NCBI GenBank assembly: GCA_029207755.1
Contig: JARCOQ010000002.1
Coordinates: 81,214,317-81,278,316 of the forward strand
Direction: 5' to 3'
Length of the DNA stretch: 64,000 nucleotides
Source of the DNA: Chamaea fasciata
Taxonomy: Eukaryota > Chordata > Aves > Passeriformes > Sylviidae
The notes under the pieces are model-generated. The model was not told where the DNA came from and made no database searches. It saw only the letters and a list, made by a program, of their open reading frames with translations. A program made the position numbers and the translations under genes. Position 1 is the first letter of the stretch, and each line of letters begins with the position of its first letter. Shown piece after piece: positions 35,662 through 46,613 of this stretch.

Positions 35662-35765
35662 AATAATCATAGAATATCCTTAATTTGAAGGGACTTACAA
35701 GGATCATCAAAATCCAACTCCTGGTCCTGTTCAGGACAGCCCCAAGATCACACCAACACACACAA
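35662..35765 (-). mobile_element. CR1 LINE 3'-terminal fragment, antisense
   Basis: AATCATAGAATATCCTTAAT, GAAGGGACTTACAAGGATCA and AAATCCAACTCCTGGTCCTG match the reverse complement of the CR1 3' end. About 100 bases. Confidence 0.75.
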
Positions 35766-36884
35766 ATATTTTAAGAATTTTGGTCACTATTCTAATTGGA
35801 TTAGGCCCACCTTGTTATTAATTCTCTTTTCCCTCTATTCACATACCTGAGTCTTCACACTCTCAATATACACATAAGCTAAGCCTGGTATGAGAAATTA
35901 TCATTTATTCAGCCATAATTTCCCACCATGAATGGATCATTCTCTAACCTCTGAAAAGCCAAATGCTTTGTTTTGTTTGTTCTTGCTAACCAGGTTGAAA
36001 AACAAGGGTGGAAAGAAGAATATTTTTTTGTGTAATTTAGATGCCAATGCTTTGAGAAATTTTCTATAAATCCATTTCCTCACCTTGATTTAATATCAGA
36101 CACAAGAAGAAAAAGAAGTCCTTGCATTGCCATAAGTATCTTACCTCTTTGAAGGCATTACTTGAGTGCCTGTAGCTATCTTCCCGTTTTCATTACTTTC
36201 TAATACACTTTTCATTTTAGCTGAAAACCTCTCCTCTGTTAAACTGGAAATAATTCAAACCCCATTCCTTTCATCCTATTCTCTAATTCACAGCTTTAGA
36301 ACTGACATGTTGTTTTAGTCTGCTCAAATATTTGCTTCTTTGGAGACGGTGATTGTTTATATGTTTTCATTAGTTCTCCTCACAAAGGAATTGTACTGAA
36401 ACTGATCCCTTGGTATGCATAAACTTCTTCTCCCTGCAGAAGAGCCAGGCAGAATGGCAACATTACACACTGTTGTGGCTAAACGTTGCCTTACTGCTCA
36501 GTTTTCTTACCCTAATGATTAGGAATATAGGAGATCACATTGACTTTCTTTAAACACTCAGGACAAGGTTCTTCTGACTAAATGAAGACATCAACATCTG
36601 CCATGAGGAGGCCTCCATGTTTTGAGATAAATATCTGGTAGCCCATAGGGAGAAACAGGCACTTCTGTGTCAGTTTGACTTTTACTTACGTAAATGATTC
36701 ATGGCTGAGGTGAATCATACTGAAAATTACCTTTTTTTTTTCTCTGTGACTAAAAGACACTCAAGTTAACACCTCACAATGTAGCTATCCAAATTTAGAA
36801 TAAGCAGATAATGGCATATAAAAACAAATAGAAGAAGATAGTCTTCATGGTATGATTTGTAACTTGGCATTTAAGGGGATAAAC

Positions 36885-37215
36885 AGATCAAGAGCAGACT
36901 GGCTGAAAAGAACTTGGGAGTGGTGGTGGGTGAGAGGCTGGACTTGACCCATCAATGTGCACTTGCAGCCCAGAAAGCCAAACATGTCCCGGGCTGTATC
37001 AAAAGCAGCAGGGTGAAGAAGGGGATTCTGCCCCTCTGCTCTGGTGACACCCCAGTTGCAGTGCTGCATCCAGTTCTGGGGTCCCCAGCACAGGAAGGAT
37101 AAGGACCTGTTGGAGTGAGCCTGGAGGAAGGACACCAAGATGTTTAGAAGAATGGAGCACCTCTCTTGTAGAGACAGGCTGTACCAGCTGACATTACCCA
37201 GGATGTTTTGTAAAG
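36885..37215 (+). mobile_element. CR1 LINE fragment, sense, lacking its 3' terminus
   Basis: GGTGAGAGGCTGGACTTGAC, CAGAAAGCCAAACATGTCCC and GCAGTGCTGCATCCAGTTCT follow the CR1 3' region order and resemble the copy at 10.5 kb. The match breaks off at about 37215 without the terminal repeat, so this copy is truncated at both ends. Confidence 0.8.
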
Positions 37216-38079
37216 AGGGGAAGCATGCAAGTACTCTCAACTATTTGTACAATAGTTTATATATGAAAATTAATTTATCTGAATCTCTCAGTTACTTTTA
37301 AATATTGCCCAACTCCACAGGTGCAATAGTTTCTCTCTTTTTTCTTTCTCTTTCCATTTTTTCTAAATTTAATTTTCTTAATTTATTTTTTCTCCTTCTG
37401 GAAAAAATCAAAACCCCTAGTCATGTTAGTTATAATACTGAGTTACCTTGACTTTGCAGATGAATAGGGCCTTTTCTTCTGCTTAGCAAGAAAGATTCAG
37501 GTCTCAAGTACAGCTTGGGGCTATCCTCAGCAGTTGCAATGCTAAGTTCTGCCTCTGTGTCTGTCTATTTGCACCTACTTTAGAAAGGCAGAACTTTCTT
37601 CTTAATCCTGTTACAAAATCCTTTTTTCTGCCAAAATAAGACCAGCAGCATTTAACTCAGCCGAGCTGTCATGCATTTATTCAACTCACAGACAAAGATC
37701 TAACTTCCACTACTCACTCACCCAGCAGCAAAAGCTGCCCTAGGAGCAGACTCACTGCCTCTGCACAGGGTGTTAGGAATTTCATCTGTACACCCTCTGA
37801 ACTGGCCGTGCTAGTCCAAAACTAGTAAACTTCTGGGTAGAGAGATACACAAGCACTATGAAGACTGAACGTCCTACCAAAGTACTGGAAGCCACAAAAG
37901 CATGATTCAGATGAAATGCAAGTCATTTCAGTCCCAGTACACGATTCATCGTAACTTCACAGAGCTATTTAGGCAGCCTAAACTGTAGCAGATTCTGTAG
38001 GCTTTGAATCACCATGGGTAAATCTTCTTATGTGTCAAATGTTCTGCCAACACATATACCCCAGGTCAGCTAAATGGCA

Positions 38080-39960
38080 TGTCTCAGAATCACTAGGCTG
38101 GAAGAGAGCTTCAAGACCTTTGAGTCCAACCCATGCCCTAACACCTCAACTTAAAGGTACCACCTAGTGGCACATCCAATCTTTTTTTAACATATCCAGG
38201 GGTGGTGACTTGCACCACCTTCCTGGGCAGACCATTTCAGTACTTTATCATTCTTTCTGTAAAAAACTTTTTCCTAATATCCAGCCTAAATTTCCCTTGC
38301 AGTTTTAGACTGTGTCCTCTCATTCTGTCAGTTGCTGCCTGGAGAAAGAGACCAACCCTCACCTGATTACAGCCACCCTTCCTACATGACCTAGCAACCC
38401 CTTAAATACTTCCTGAGAGACCTGACCCTCCTTCCAAAGATGATGCATTTCTTTTTATTCTTAAGTTCCTTCAAAATCTCGTTACCTATCCAGGCTGGAC
38501 GTTTGCCTCATCGATTCATCTTTCAGCACACAGGGACAGTCTGTTCCTGTGCCCTCAAGATTTTAGTTTTGAAGCATGCCCACCTTTCCCAGACTCCTTT
38601 GTTTTAAAGGACTACTTCCCAAGGAACTCTCTGAACAAGTCTCCTAAATAGGCCAAAGTCTGCCCTCCAGAAGTCTAATGTAAGAGTCTTATTGATATTC
38701 TTCCTGATTTCACCAAATATTGAGAACTCTATAATTTCATGATCACAGTCCCCCAAGAGACCTTCAACTACCACATCTCCTACCAGCCTGTCTCTATTTG
38801 CTAACAGCAGATTTAACATAGTCCCTCCCCTGGTGGGCTCATTCATTGGCTGTGACAAAATGTTGTTCTTCACACACTCTAAAAACTTCCTGGACTGCCT
38901 CTTTTCTGCTCTATTAAGTTCCCAGCAGATGTCTGGTAGGTTACAGTCACCTACAAGAACTGATGATCTGAAACATTCTCCAGCTGCTTATAGAATAAGT
39001 TGTCCACCTCTTCCTCCTGGTTGGGTGCATGATAACAGACTCCCAGTAGGATGTCAGACTTGTTGGGCTTCCTCTTAATTCTTACCCATAGGCATTCAAT
39101 TTTATTGCCATTAGTTTCAATTTCCATGGCATCAAGAGCCTCCCTAATATAAAGGGACACCCCTCCACCTCTTCTCCCTTTCCTGTGTCTTCTGAAGAGC
39201 TTGTAGCCATCCAGTGTAGTGCTCCAGCTATGTGAGTCATCCCACTACATTTCCATGATGGCAACTACATCATAGCTTTGCTGTTCCACTATGGCCTCCA
39301 GCTCTTCTTGTTTGTTATCCATGCTGCATGCATTAGTGTACATGCACCTCAGCTGGGCTGCTGATTTCATCCCTAACTCAGGCTTACCAACCTTGGGCCT
39401 GCTTCCAGAGAGCCCAGCTGCATCCCCTTCCCCCTTCAAACCCACTTTAAAGCCCTCTTAATGAGTTCTGCTAGTTCATGAGCTAAAATCCGTCTGCCCT
39501 TAACAGAGGAGATTGTGCTCATCCAGTTCCAGGTGCCAGCAGGCCAGGTGCCAAAAAAGTTGTCCCATGATCAAAGAACCCAAAATTCTGCTGATGACAC
39601 CAACGTTTGAGCCACCTGCTGATAATGTGGACTCCTATTCCTTTCATTATTTTTCTCTGTCACCAAAGGGACTATGCAGAACACTACCTATGCTCCTGTC
39701 CTATCAACCACTTGACCTGGTGCCCTTTTAATTTCCCTCATCACAACCAGCCTGGAGTATCAGCAGTGGGTAGTAATCAGAGGGCTGAATCAGCCCAGGA
39801 AATCTCTCACTAATATCCTGCATCCAAGCCCCAGGGAGGCAGCAGACCTCCCTGTGGGATGGGTCTGGTTGGCATATGGGACCCTCTGTTCCCCTCAGAA
39901 GAGAGTCAGTACTTATCTCAACCTGAAACCTGTGTGATATTCATGGCCTAGTCACCCCTA
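38080..39960 (-). mobile_element. CR1 LINE with ORF1 esterase-like and ORF2 endonuclease remnants, RT missing
   Basis: Read on the minus strand, about 39930-39450 encodes the C-terminal part of the CR1 ORF1 esterase-like domain (phrases such as QNFGFFDHGT and ILAHELAELIKRALK, broken by frame errors). About 39445-38604 encodes much of the ORF2 apurinic-type endonuclease: CMYTNACSMDNKQEELEAIV at the N-terminal end, GVCYHAPNQEEEVDNLFYKQ in the middle, and EPTRGGTMLNLLLANRD with GDCDHEIIEFSIFGEIRKN at the C-terminal end. About 38600-38390 reads as the endonuclease-RT linker. The sequence then passes straight into a CR1 3' end (38345-38083), with no fingers/palm RT sequence between them. Frame shifts and stops make it non-functional. 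Its preserved 5' material is unusual among avian CR1 copies, which are mostly 3' stubs. Confidence 0.85.
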
Positions 39961-40039
39961 ACGATGAAAGCCCAGAGCATGACCCAGTTTCATTCCAAAA
40001 CCTGGCCCACAAGAGAAGGAAGTGGTGTCCTGACGTTAT

Positions 40040-40150
40040 AACTGCAAATAGCCTGGTGGTTAGTGCACTTGTTGAAGAAGTAGGGCACCTGGAGTTGAGC
40101 ACTGAGGCTGAGCCTGGGAGAGGAATCAAATGTGTGCTTCAGGTCTCCTC
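40040..40150. repeat. Possible tRNA-derived SINE remnant
   Basis: GCCTGGTGGTTAGTGCACTTG at 40050-40070 resembles the head of old amniote tRNA-derived SINEs (a TGGTTAGTGCA-type core). The rest is too diverged to assign. Confidence 0.2.
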
Positions 40151-40914
40151 TCTCATCACTCCTGCTCTGCAGGGCAGGCAGAAGACAGTCCCTCACAGCT
40201 GGAGGAAAGGTTTATCTGTGCATGTGAGGACAGAGGTTGCAATGGTGAAACTCAGCCTTACTTGAATCCCAGATGCAATGATACAGATAGGAGCCAAAAT
40301 CCTGTTTGATATGTCCCAAATTTATGATAATGGCAAATGAGAAAGCTTATGTTTACTGCTGACTGCTGTGAACCTCACTGTGCTGTGCCTACATGTGTCT
40401 GTCCTAGCACTTTGCTGCAGTGATTCTGAAACCTCTCTCATTTGCTGATGGTGAGAGGTTAAGATACTTTTGGTATGAATTGCTTTATCTTTCAACATTG
40501 TAATAAAAACCTTTCCTACAATTTATTCATTCAACCAAAGTAAAATTCAGAAAAATGTTTATTTCAAGGAAATTTACAGATGTCTCAGTCTCCAAATGCT
40601 TGTAGTGGTACAGCTACCAGTGGCTAAAAGAGAAGATATTAAGAGAGAATGTTTACACTATGTGGATGAGAAACAACTCACATCTGGTAGTAGACACATA
40701 TTTTTTTTTTTTATCATTGGGAATCATAATTTCTTAAATAGCATTTGTGAGGGGCTTTGTTCCTCCCCAAACTGATTCTCCTTGTCTTTGGATAGTAAAA
40801 CATCAGAGGAAGAATGTTTCCCAGCAAACTCTGTTTCATGTAAATTCCAGAAACCCTTTTCACTGTAACTATTTTCATTATATTGTTTATAGTGGAGCCC
40901 ACACACTCTCACTG

Positions 40915-41450
40915 AGACATAGAATCACATGATTGTTTAGGCTGGAAATGATCTCTAAAATCAGCTGAGTCTAACCCAGCCTGCCAAGTCCACCACTAAA
41001 TCATGCCCCCAAGTATCACACCTACATGTCTTTTAAATACCTTCCGGGGTGGTGACGCAACCATTTCCCTGGGCAGCCTGCTCCAATGCTTGACAACTCT
41101 TGCAAAGAAGAATTTTCCCTAATATTTAATTTAAACCTCCCCTGGCACAACTTGAAACATTTTCAACATTTTCTATGATTATTTAGCTTGACACCTGGGA
41201 GAAGACCAAGTACTCTTGCCTTGCTACAGCCTCCTGTCAGATAGATGTAAAGAGCAGTAAAATCTTCCGAGCCTTCTTTTCTTCAGCTTAAACACCCCAA
41301 GCTCCTTAGCTGCTCCTCATCAGGCTTTGCTCCAGATCCACCACCAGCATTGCTGCCCTCCTCTGGCCATAGTCCAACACCTCAATGTCTTTCTTCTTGT
41401 GAGGGGCCCAAAAGTGAACGCAGGATTCAAAGTGAGACTTCATGAGTACT
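40915..41450 (-). mobile_element. CR1 LINE, 3' part, antisense
   Basis: It starts with CATAGAATCACATGATTGTT and continues through CCTGGGCAGCCTGCTCCAAT, AACCTCCCCTGGCACAACTT, CTCCTTAGCTGCTCCTCATC and ATGTCTTTCTTCTTGTGAGG, the reverse complement of about 530 bases of CR1 3' sequence. Confidence 0.9.
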
Positions 41451-41876
41451 GCAGAAAAAAACAGTGAGGTTTCTCAAAGTATTCACATGGGGCTTTCTGG
41501 GACCCCCTTGATCTCATGTATGATAACATGTATGTGTCACTGCCTTTTTATGCCTTGAAGTTGGATGTCTTGAGAAATACACAGCAAGAATGCAATAAAG
41601 GGTATATCTTCCTCCAAATGTTATCTTTCTACTCTTCTGGTATTTTAGGTTATGCTTTTTTCCATTACAGTTGAAAATATAACTAAATACTTCACTTTTA
41701 ACAGCTTCACTCCCAAGAGAATAAGAAATATACAGGTTTTAGAAATTAAATTAAAGGCATCGCCATTGCTCAAATAGGATTGTTTCATTCATATCAGATG
41801 GTTCTCCTTAAACTTTAAAAATAAAAACTCACCTTTCACAACATTATTGTAAATGTTGCAATAAAAGTAGCTTTCA

Positions 41877-41901
41877 TTTTTTTTTTTTTTTTTTTTTTTT
41901 T
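41877..41901. repeat. T25 homopolymer
   Basis: Twenty-five T. No recognisable retroelement body flanks it. Confidence 0.9.
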
Positions 41902-42654
41902 GTATGGTAGTATTAATTTGTTTGATCTCTTGCTAGAATGACTAACAGTATGGTTTGGTATCACTTTAACCAATTCCAAGCTAGCTTGAATATAAAGCCC
42001 TATAAAATGTCTCCGTATAGGCATTACAGATAGACTGGAACCTTCCAAGGATGTTTCATCTCATCCTAGAACAGCATTATAGGACAGCTGGACTACCCTC
42101 TATGTGACTGTCTTTCACCACTGATCACAGAGTCTGGAGGGCAGGCTTAGCTGTGAACAGTTAATTTTCTGTAGTGAAACCCAGGTGATCTGAACTCACT
42201 CTGTGGTGCAGGAGGAAACAGCACTGGATTATGTCTCCTATTGGAAACCATGCGGACAATTAATTGCATTATAGCTCTCTAAGTATATTAGTTACATTAC
42301 TTACCAGCTGTAAGTCGAGCCTTAGACAGGAATTGGGGCATCTGAATTGCTGTTTTACCCCAGATCAGGAGAGCACTTTTGAACCATCTGTCCCATTCAC
42401 CCCCACCTCCTGCAGTTTGCTCACGTTGCAGAGCAGTCCTGGAATACATGAACCAGGCTTTTCCCGGTGTTGCAAACCTGTATTGTGTGCTCCAGGATGC
42501 CAGGTAAGGCTCTTCAATTGCTCCTGGGCATCCAGGCCTTGAAAACCTTGTGTAAATCAGAGTTCCAAGAAATAGCGTCACAGCGTCACTGTGCAATGAC
42601 TTTGAGAAAGGTGGGTGTGGATCCACTGTGCTCTGAAACGAATAGAAGGCAGTA

Positions 42655-42669
42655 GTCGCTAGAGGGAGC
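42655..42669 (+). promoter_or_regulatory. CTCF-like motif 1
   Basis: CGCTAGAGGGAGC fits the CTCF core pattern Y-A-G-R-K-G-G with one mismatch after the G-run. Motif-only evidence. Confidence 0.25.
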
Positions 42670-43376
42670 CCCTTAATCATCATATCCTACATCAAACTCC
42701 ACTACCTTGGGCCTTCAGCTCTTAGACGTCAGAGTTAATTACTAGCATCACACAGTGTTACTGCCTCAGTACTCAGTAAAGAAAACGAGAGGAAAAGACA
42801 GGAGTATGCAAGGCTTCTCCAAAATCCAACATTCATTCCACATTCTGAAAAAATACAGACTTTTAAAAGATCTCCCCACAGAACACCAGGTAGTGCAAAT
42901 TCAGTGCATTGGTTGGGAACAGAATTAGCTTCGCCTAGACCTTTTAAAATGTCATCTTTAAGTAGCATCAGTGAGAGGGCATTCACCTTTCCCTCCTTCA
43001 AAGATCAAATACCAAAATGGGCACAAGTTGTCACTCTGAAAATCTTTAGACCACAAGCACAACCCTCCTTCCTTTAACTTCATAACAGTGTAGGTGTGCC
43101 CCATGGCAATTCCCAGCCGCCAGACTTCAACAAGTGCCACTTAGAGCAGCAAACTTTTCTGGCTCTCTGTGTGTTTAAAGAGAGCTGTTGTAAAAGACAG
43201 GAAAGGCATGTTCCCGTTGTGTAATTGCAGACATGCATTCAATTTTCTGCTGTATTCTAAATTTAGTAAATAACATAGCAGTTATAGTTTGTGGTTCTCT
43301 GTTACAAACTCTATTGAATTTGCAAGAAGTCCTGGAAAAACACAAGGATATAAGAGCTGTGGAGATGGCCCCAGCT

Positions 43377-43378
<2 letters not shown>

Positions 43379-43422
<44 letters not shown>
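43379..43422. repeat. A44 homopolymer
   Basis: Forty-four uninterrupted A. It could be an old retroposon tail or a replication-slippage expansion. No clear source element or target-site duplication is visible on the 5' side. Confidence 0.9.
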
Positions 43423-43426
<4 letters not shown>

Positions 43427-43521
43427 CTCTCTCAGTCAGCAGGGCCCTGCAGGGATTGATTGCAACCTGGACAGAAAATCTCAGAGGCAACTCAGGAGGT
43501 GTTTCTTTTTAGAAAACATGC

Positions 43522-43536
43522 AGCAGTAGGGGGCAT
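43522..43536 (+). promoter_or_regulatory. CTCF-like motif 2 (best match)
   Basis: AGCAGTAGGGGGCATC contains AGTAGGGGGCA, which agrees with the CTCF core A-S-Y-A-G-R-K-G-G-C-R at every position. Confidence 0.35.
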
Positions 43537-44306
43537 CAGAAAACAAGAAATCCTGTAGACCTTAATGAATCCATGGAGTGCTAAAGGCTCAGTGAGGGGA
43601 ATGGGAACTACGGAGGTTCAGAATGGGATTCTGTAATGCAGGTGGAAATCAGAAAGCAGACGCTGAAACACTGAGAGAACTCAAACCAGACTCATCACTT
43701 CTTCTGTGCATGTCAGCTGTAAACACTCCAGCACGCTAATGCTGTGGTGGGAGGGAGCGGGGAAGGGATAACGTATGGTGCTGTAACTTGGCTCAGAGGT
43801 ACTCCACTAGCAATCCAACCTGAACGTTGCAATCGGTACCACCAACTTACCACAATATCTCCCTTCTCTCGTAAGATATGAAAATGCAGGAAACTCTCTG
43901 TTATTAAAGCAAGATTGCTGTTGGGTCATGCCTCATGCTTTCCCAAAACGCTCACTACAAGAGGACTCACATAAAAAAACTGAAGAAAGTAAGCAATAGC
44001 CAGCACGTAACATTAATTTGTCTCTTTGAGCAATGGTTAGGAAACAGGCAGCACTCAGAACTGAAGCTGAACGACTCATTTTCAGCAAAAGAAAATTCAA
44101 GCCTCTTACCGGCATTTCCTCCCCACCCTAGAACTATTTCTCCCAGCAGAGACAACCACCTCACTGCAGCATGCACTCAGGGCTGCCATAAAGTGAAGAA
44201 ATTTGCTCAGCTTCTATTCCTACAACAAAGAACTGCTGCTCTGTAAGTTCAGGGATTGCAACTGATTTTCCTCAGTGGAAGTGAGGAGAGGTTTATTGGG
44301 AACTGT

Positions 44307-44681
44307 TATTTATAGTACCTTTCACGGGTGTGTCTCAGGCTTGAAGGAGATCACTCCCGTCCCTTGAGAGACCGGTGGTTAGGCAGAAAGCATTTTAGCT
44401 GTGTCTGTGACGTTCCCCAGCCCGACCCTCACTGAGGGAATGTCAGGGTTGTGCCAACAGCAGGGGGAAGTACAGCTTGAGACTCCACGACAAGCCAGAA
44501 CATCCAGCTGCTTGGAAGCTCCGGCATAACGTGCTTTTCCTGTGGTGAGCTCTGGAGCACATTTCAGGGCTGCCTTCAGAAACGCCGTGCAGTAGCAGCA
44601 GTCCTCGTGCTGAAAAAAATTTGCAATCGTTTTAAGTCACCAGTCTATCAACTGCCTGCTTTGAACATAACTTGAACAGGT
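44307..44681 (+). promoter_or_regulatory. Candidate promoter and non-coding first exon of the sulfatase gene
   Basis: A TATTTATA box-like sequence (44307-44314) precedes about 330 bases with roughly a dozen CpG, ending in ACAG|GTACTG with the donor at 44680. The next sulfatase acceptor is at 46563. No ORF evidence exists for this exon; it is an inference from composition and spacing. Confidence 0.2.
44454..44473 (+). promoter_or_regulatory. CTCF-like motif 3
   Basis: CCAACAGCAGGGGGAAGT matches the CAGCAGGGGG part of the CTCF core, with A instead of C after the G-run. Same orientation as the two motifs upstream. Confidence 0.25.
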
Positions 44682-46563
44682 ACTGTATTCCTCCCTTACT
44701 ATGTTGGGAAATGCGCAGGAAAATGTTAATGGCTATTTGGAATTTTTTGTTTTTCCTTCTGTAGATAAAAATATCTCAAGGAAATTTTTAAAATACTTTT
44801 CCCTGTAAGCAACGTTAATCTCATACAAGACTATGTACAAAGTGAGAGCTGGAGTCTGTGCTTACAAGTCTGGATTTTCTTCTATCTGTATCAAGTCAAA
44901 ACCCAGTATTTTTAAAAGAAATTTTCACAAACGGAACAGTACTGAATTGAGTGGTGTTAACTGTGTGGTTTTTCACTGGGTGTTGCCAAACTGATGCCAC
45001 AAATGTGTACTGTTTTCAAAAAGAGTGAACGTCTAAAAACTTGAATATTTTCTCTTATGAGATTTTAGTATCCTGTTAGTATTTTGTTGGAAAGGTAAAG
45101 ACCAATTATAAACTTTGAACCAATTCAGGAAAACCATTGATAAAATATGAAAGATATGCAAGGTATTTCTCCCAGGATTATTAAAATAGATGAAGAAAGG
45201 GAAGAAAACTAAATTACTTTTTGGAAGGGATTAACTATGGGAGAGAGAGGAAAGAGTTTTGCTTTAAGCTGATTTCAGTTCAGATAGCAGAGGGGACTGT
45301 TTGCCTGCAGTTTCTCTGCCTGGACTCCCATCACCTTTCACTGAGGAAATGGCTTGACATGGATAATACCAGTCAGTACAATGAACCAGTAGCTGTTTTC
45401 TGTATATTGCCTGCTATTTTACAGGCAGCTTCTGGGGAAGTTCAGCCCCGAGCTCTAGGCTATGCTTTAAATCTGTGTCTCTACTGTGAAACACAGACAG
45501 TTAGTGACAACCAACTGCACAATTAAATTATTCCATTGATTATTCCATTAATTATTCTAGTTGGATTATTCCAACTCCCTTTTACTTAACTGTTTTGGAG
45601 GCTCATAGAATGTAAATGTTAGAGATGGCTGAGGTGTTCCCTTGTACTTTTCCTACAACTACTTAGGATGGAGCAAAGGCACAAACTCACATGCAGGAAA
45701 CTGAGTATCTCTAGACAGCAATGCTGCATCAGCTCTGGTGCTTGTAAGCAAGTGTTTGGATGCCAGTTTTCTAAGGACAGAAATTTAATTTTTTCCATTG
45801 AAGCTTGTAGTGTTGATGGAAAAAATGCAAAAACTATGAATATTAACTAAACTGCTTATACATTATTTCTGCAAAACAAAAATAAATATGAAACAAATAT
45901 AATTCATAAAATTGAGATGCTTGGGACAGTTCAGCCAGGCATGGGATAAGTTTCAAAGAAGTCTGTTTTGAAGCTTTAGAACAAAGCTCACTTGGCCTCT
46001 ACTTCAAACTCTTCAAATAGTTTACCTCACTGTAGTGACATGAAAGGAATAGCCCCAGAGAAACCCCTTCATTTTCAGAGTTAAATAAAAAGAGGTCACA
46101 AATTCTTCCAAGAAATTATAATTGTATGAAAAAGATGACTAGAATTTTTACAACTAAAAATACCTTTTACAAGCCTGAAAGGAAACGTAGCACACTACAT
46201 AAAAAATGCAATGTTGCTACTGTCTATGATTATAGAAAAAAAAATTATATTGAGGACTGTATTTTTAAAACACTTTTTTTTCCTTTTTGAACAGTATTTT
46301 TATATAGATGATTCATGTAAGAAAATAGAATTATTTTGCTATTTTGAGATAAACTTCTTTACACAAAAAAAAGTCCTTCTAATAAGTGAAAGGCTAGCAA
46401 TATAAACAACATTTTTACTCTTCTTCATTTAGGGTCTGATTTGAGGTGCACTGGAGTAAGTAAAACAGAATGTTAACAGGCTTTTAGTAAGTTTCTAATC
46501 TATTTTTTATTACATTTACTACTAGGAAGATGTAACTATGACAAAGTACTCGTGGTTTTGCAG

Positions 46564-46613
46564 GATTTGGACGCTCCAAATGCAGAAATGATTTGGCAAC
46601 TAACATCTCACTG
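46564..46613 (+). CDS. ARSH: Sulfatase first coding exon (residues 1-9; 5' UTR then ATG at 46588)
   Basis: The acceptor GGTTTTGCAG ends at 46563 and the donor GTAAGA starts at 46614. ATG 46588 has G at -3 and joins as ...CAC-TG|G to the next exon, giving [13 protein letters not shown], a convincing signal peptide start. A micro-ORF (ATG 46580, Met-Gln-Lys, TGA 46589-46591) overlaps the start codon. The frame is open upstream within the exon but contains no earlier in-frame ATG. Confidence 0.75.

Larger units (their letters stand above)
28370..46560. other. Intergenic region between TNFSF13B and the sulfatase gene
   Basis: Eighteen kilobases without a supportable coding gene. Contents: microsatellites (29.1, 30.0 kb), an unidentified stretch with overlapping minus-strand open frames (32.1-32.8 kb), homopolymer blocks and a CpG-dense islet (34.7-35.5 kb), CR1 copies at 35.7, 36.9, 38.1-39.9 and 40.9 kb, long T and A runs (41.9, 43.4 kb), CTCF-like motifs (42.7-44.5 kb) and a possible first exon of the sulfatase (44.3-44.7 kb). 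Confidence 0.6.

Noticed and set aside
38604..39445. Minus-strand ORFs as independent host genes
   Set aside because: Their peptides match CR1 ORF2 endonuclease motifs, so they are transposon remnants.
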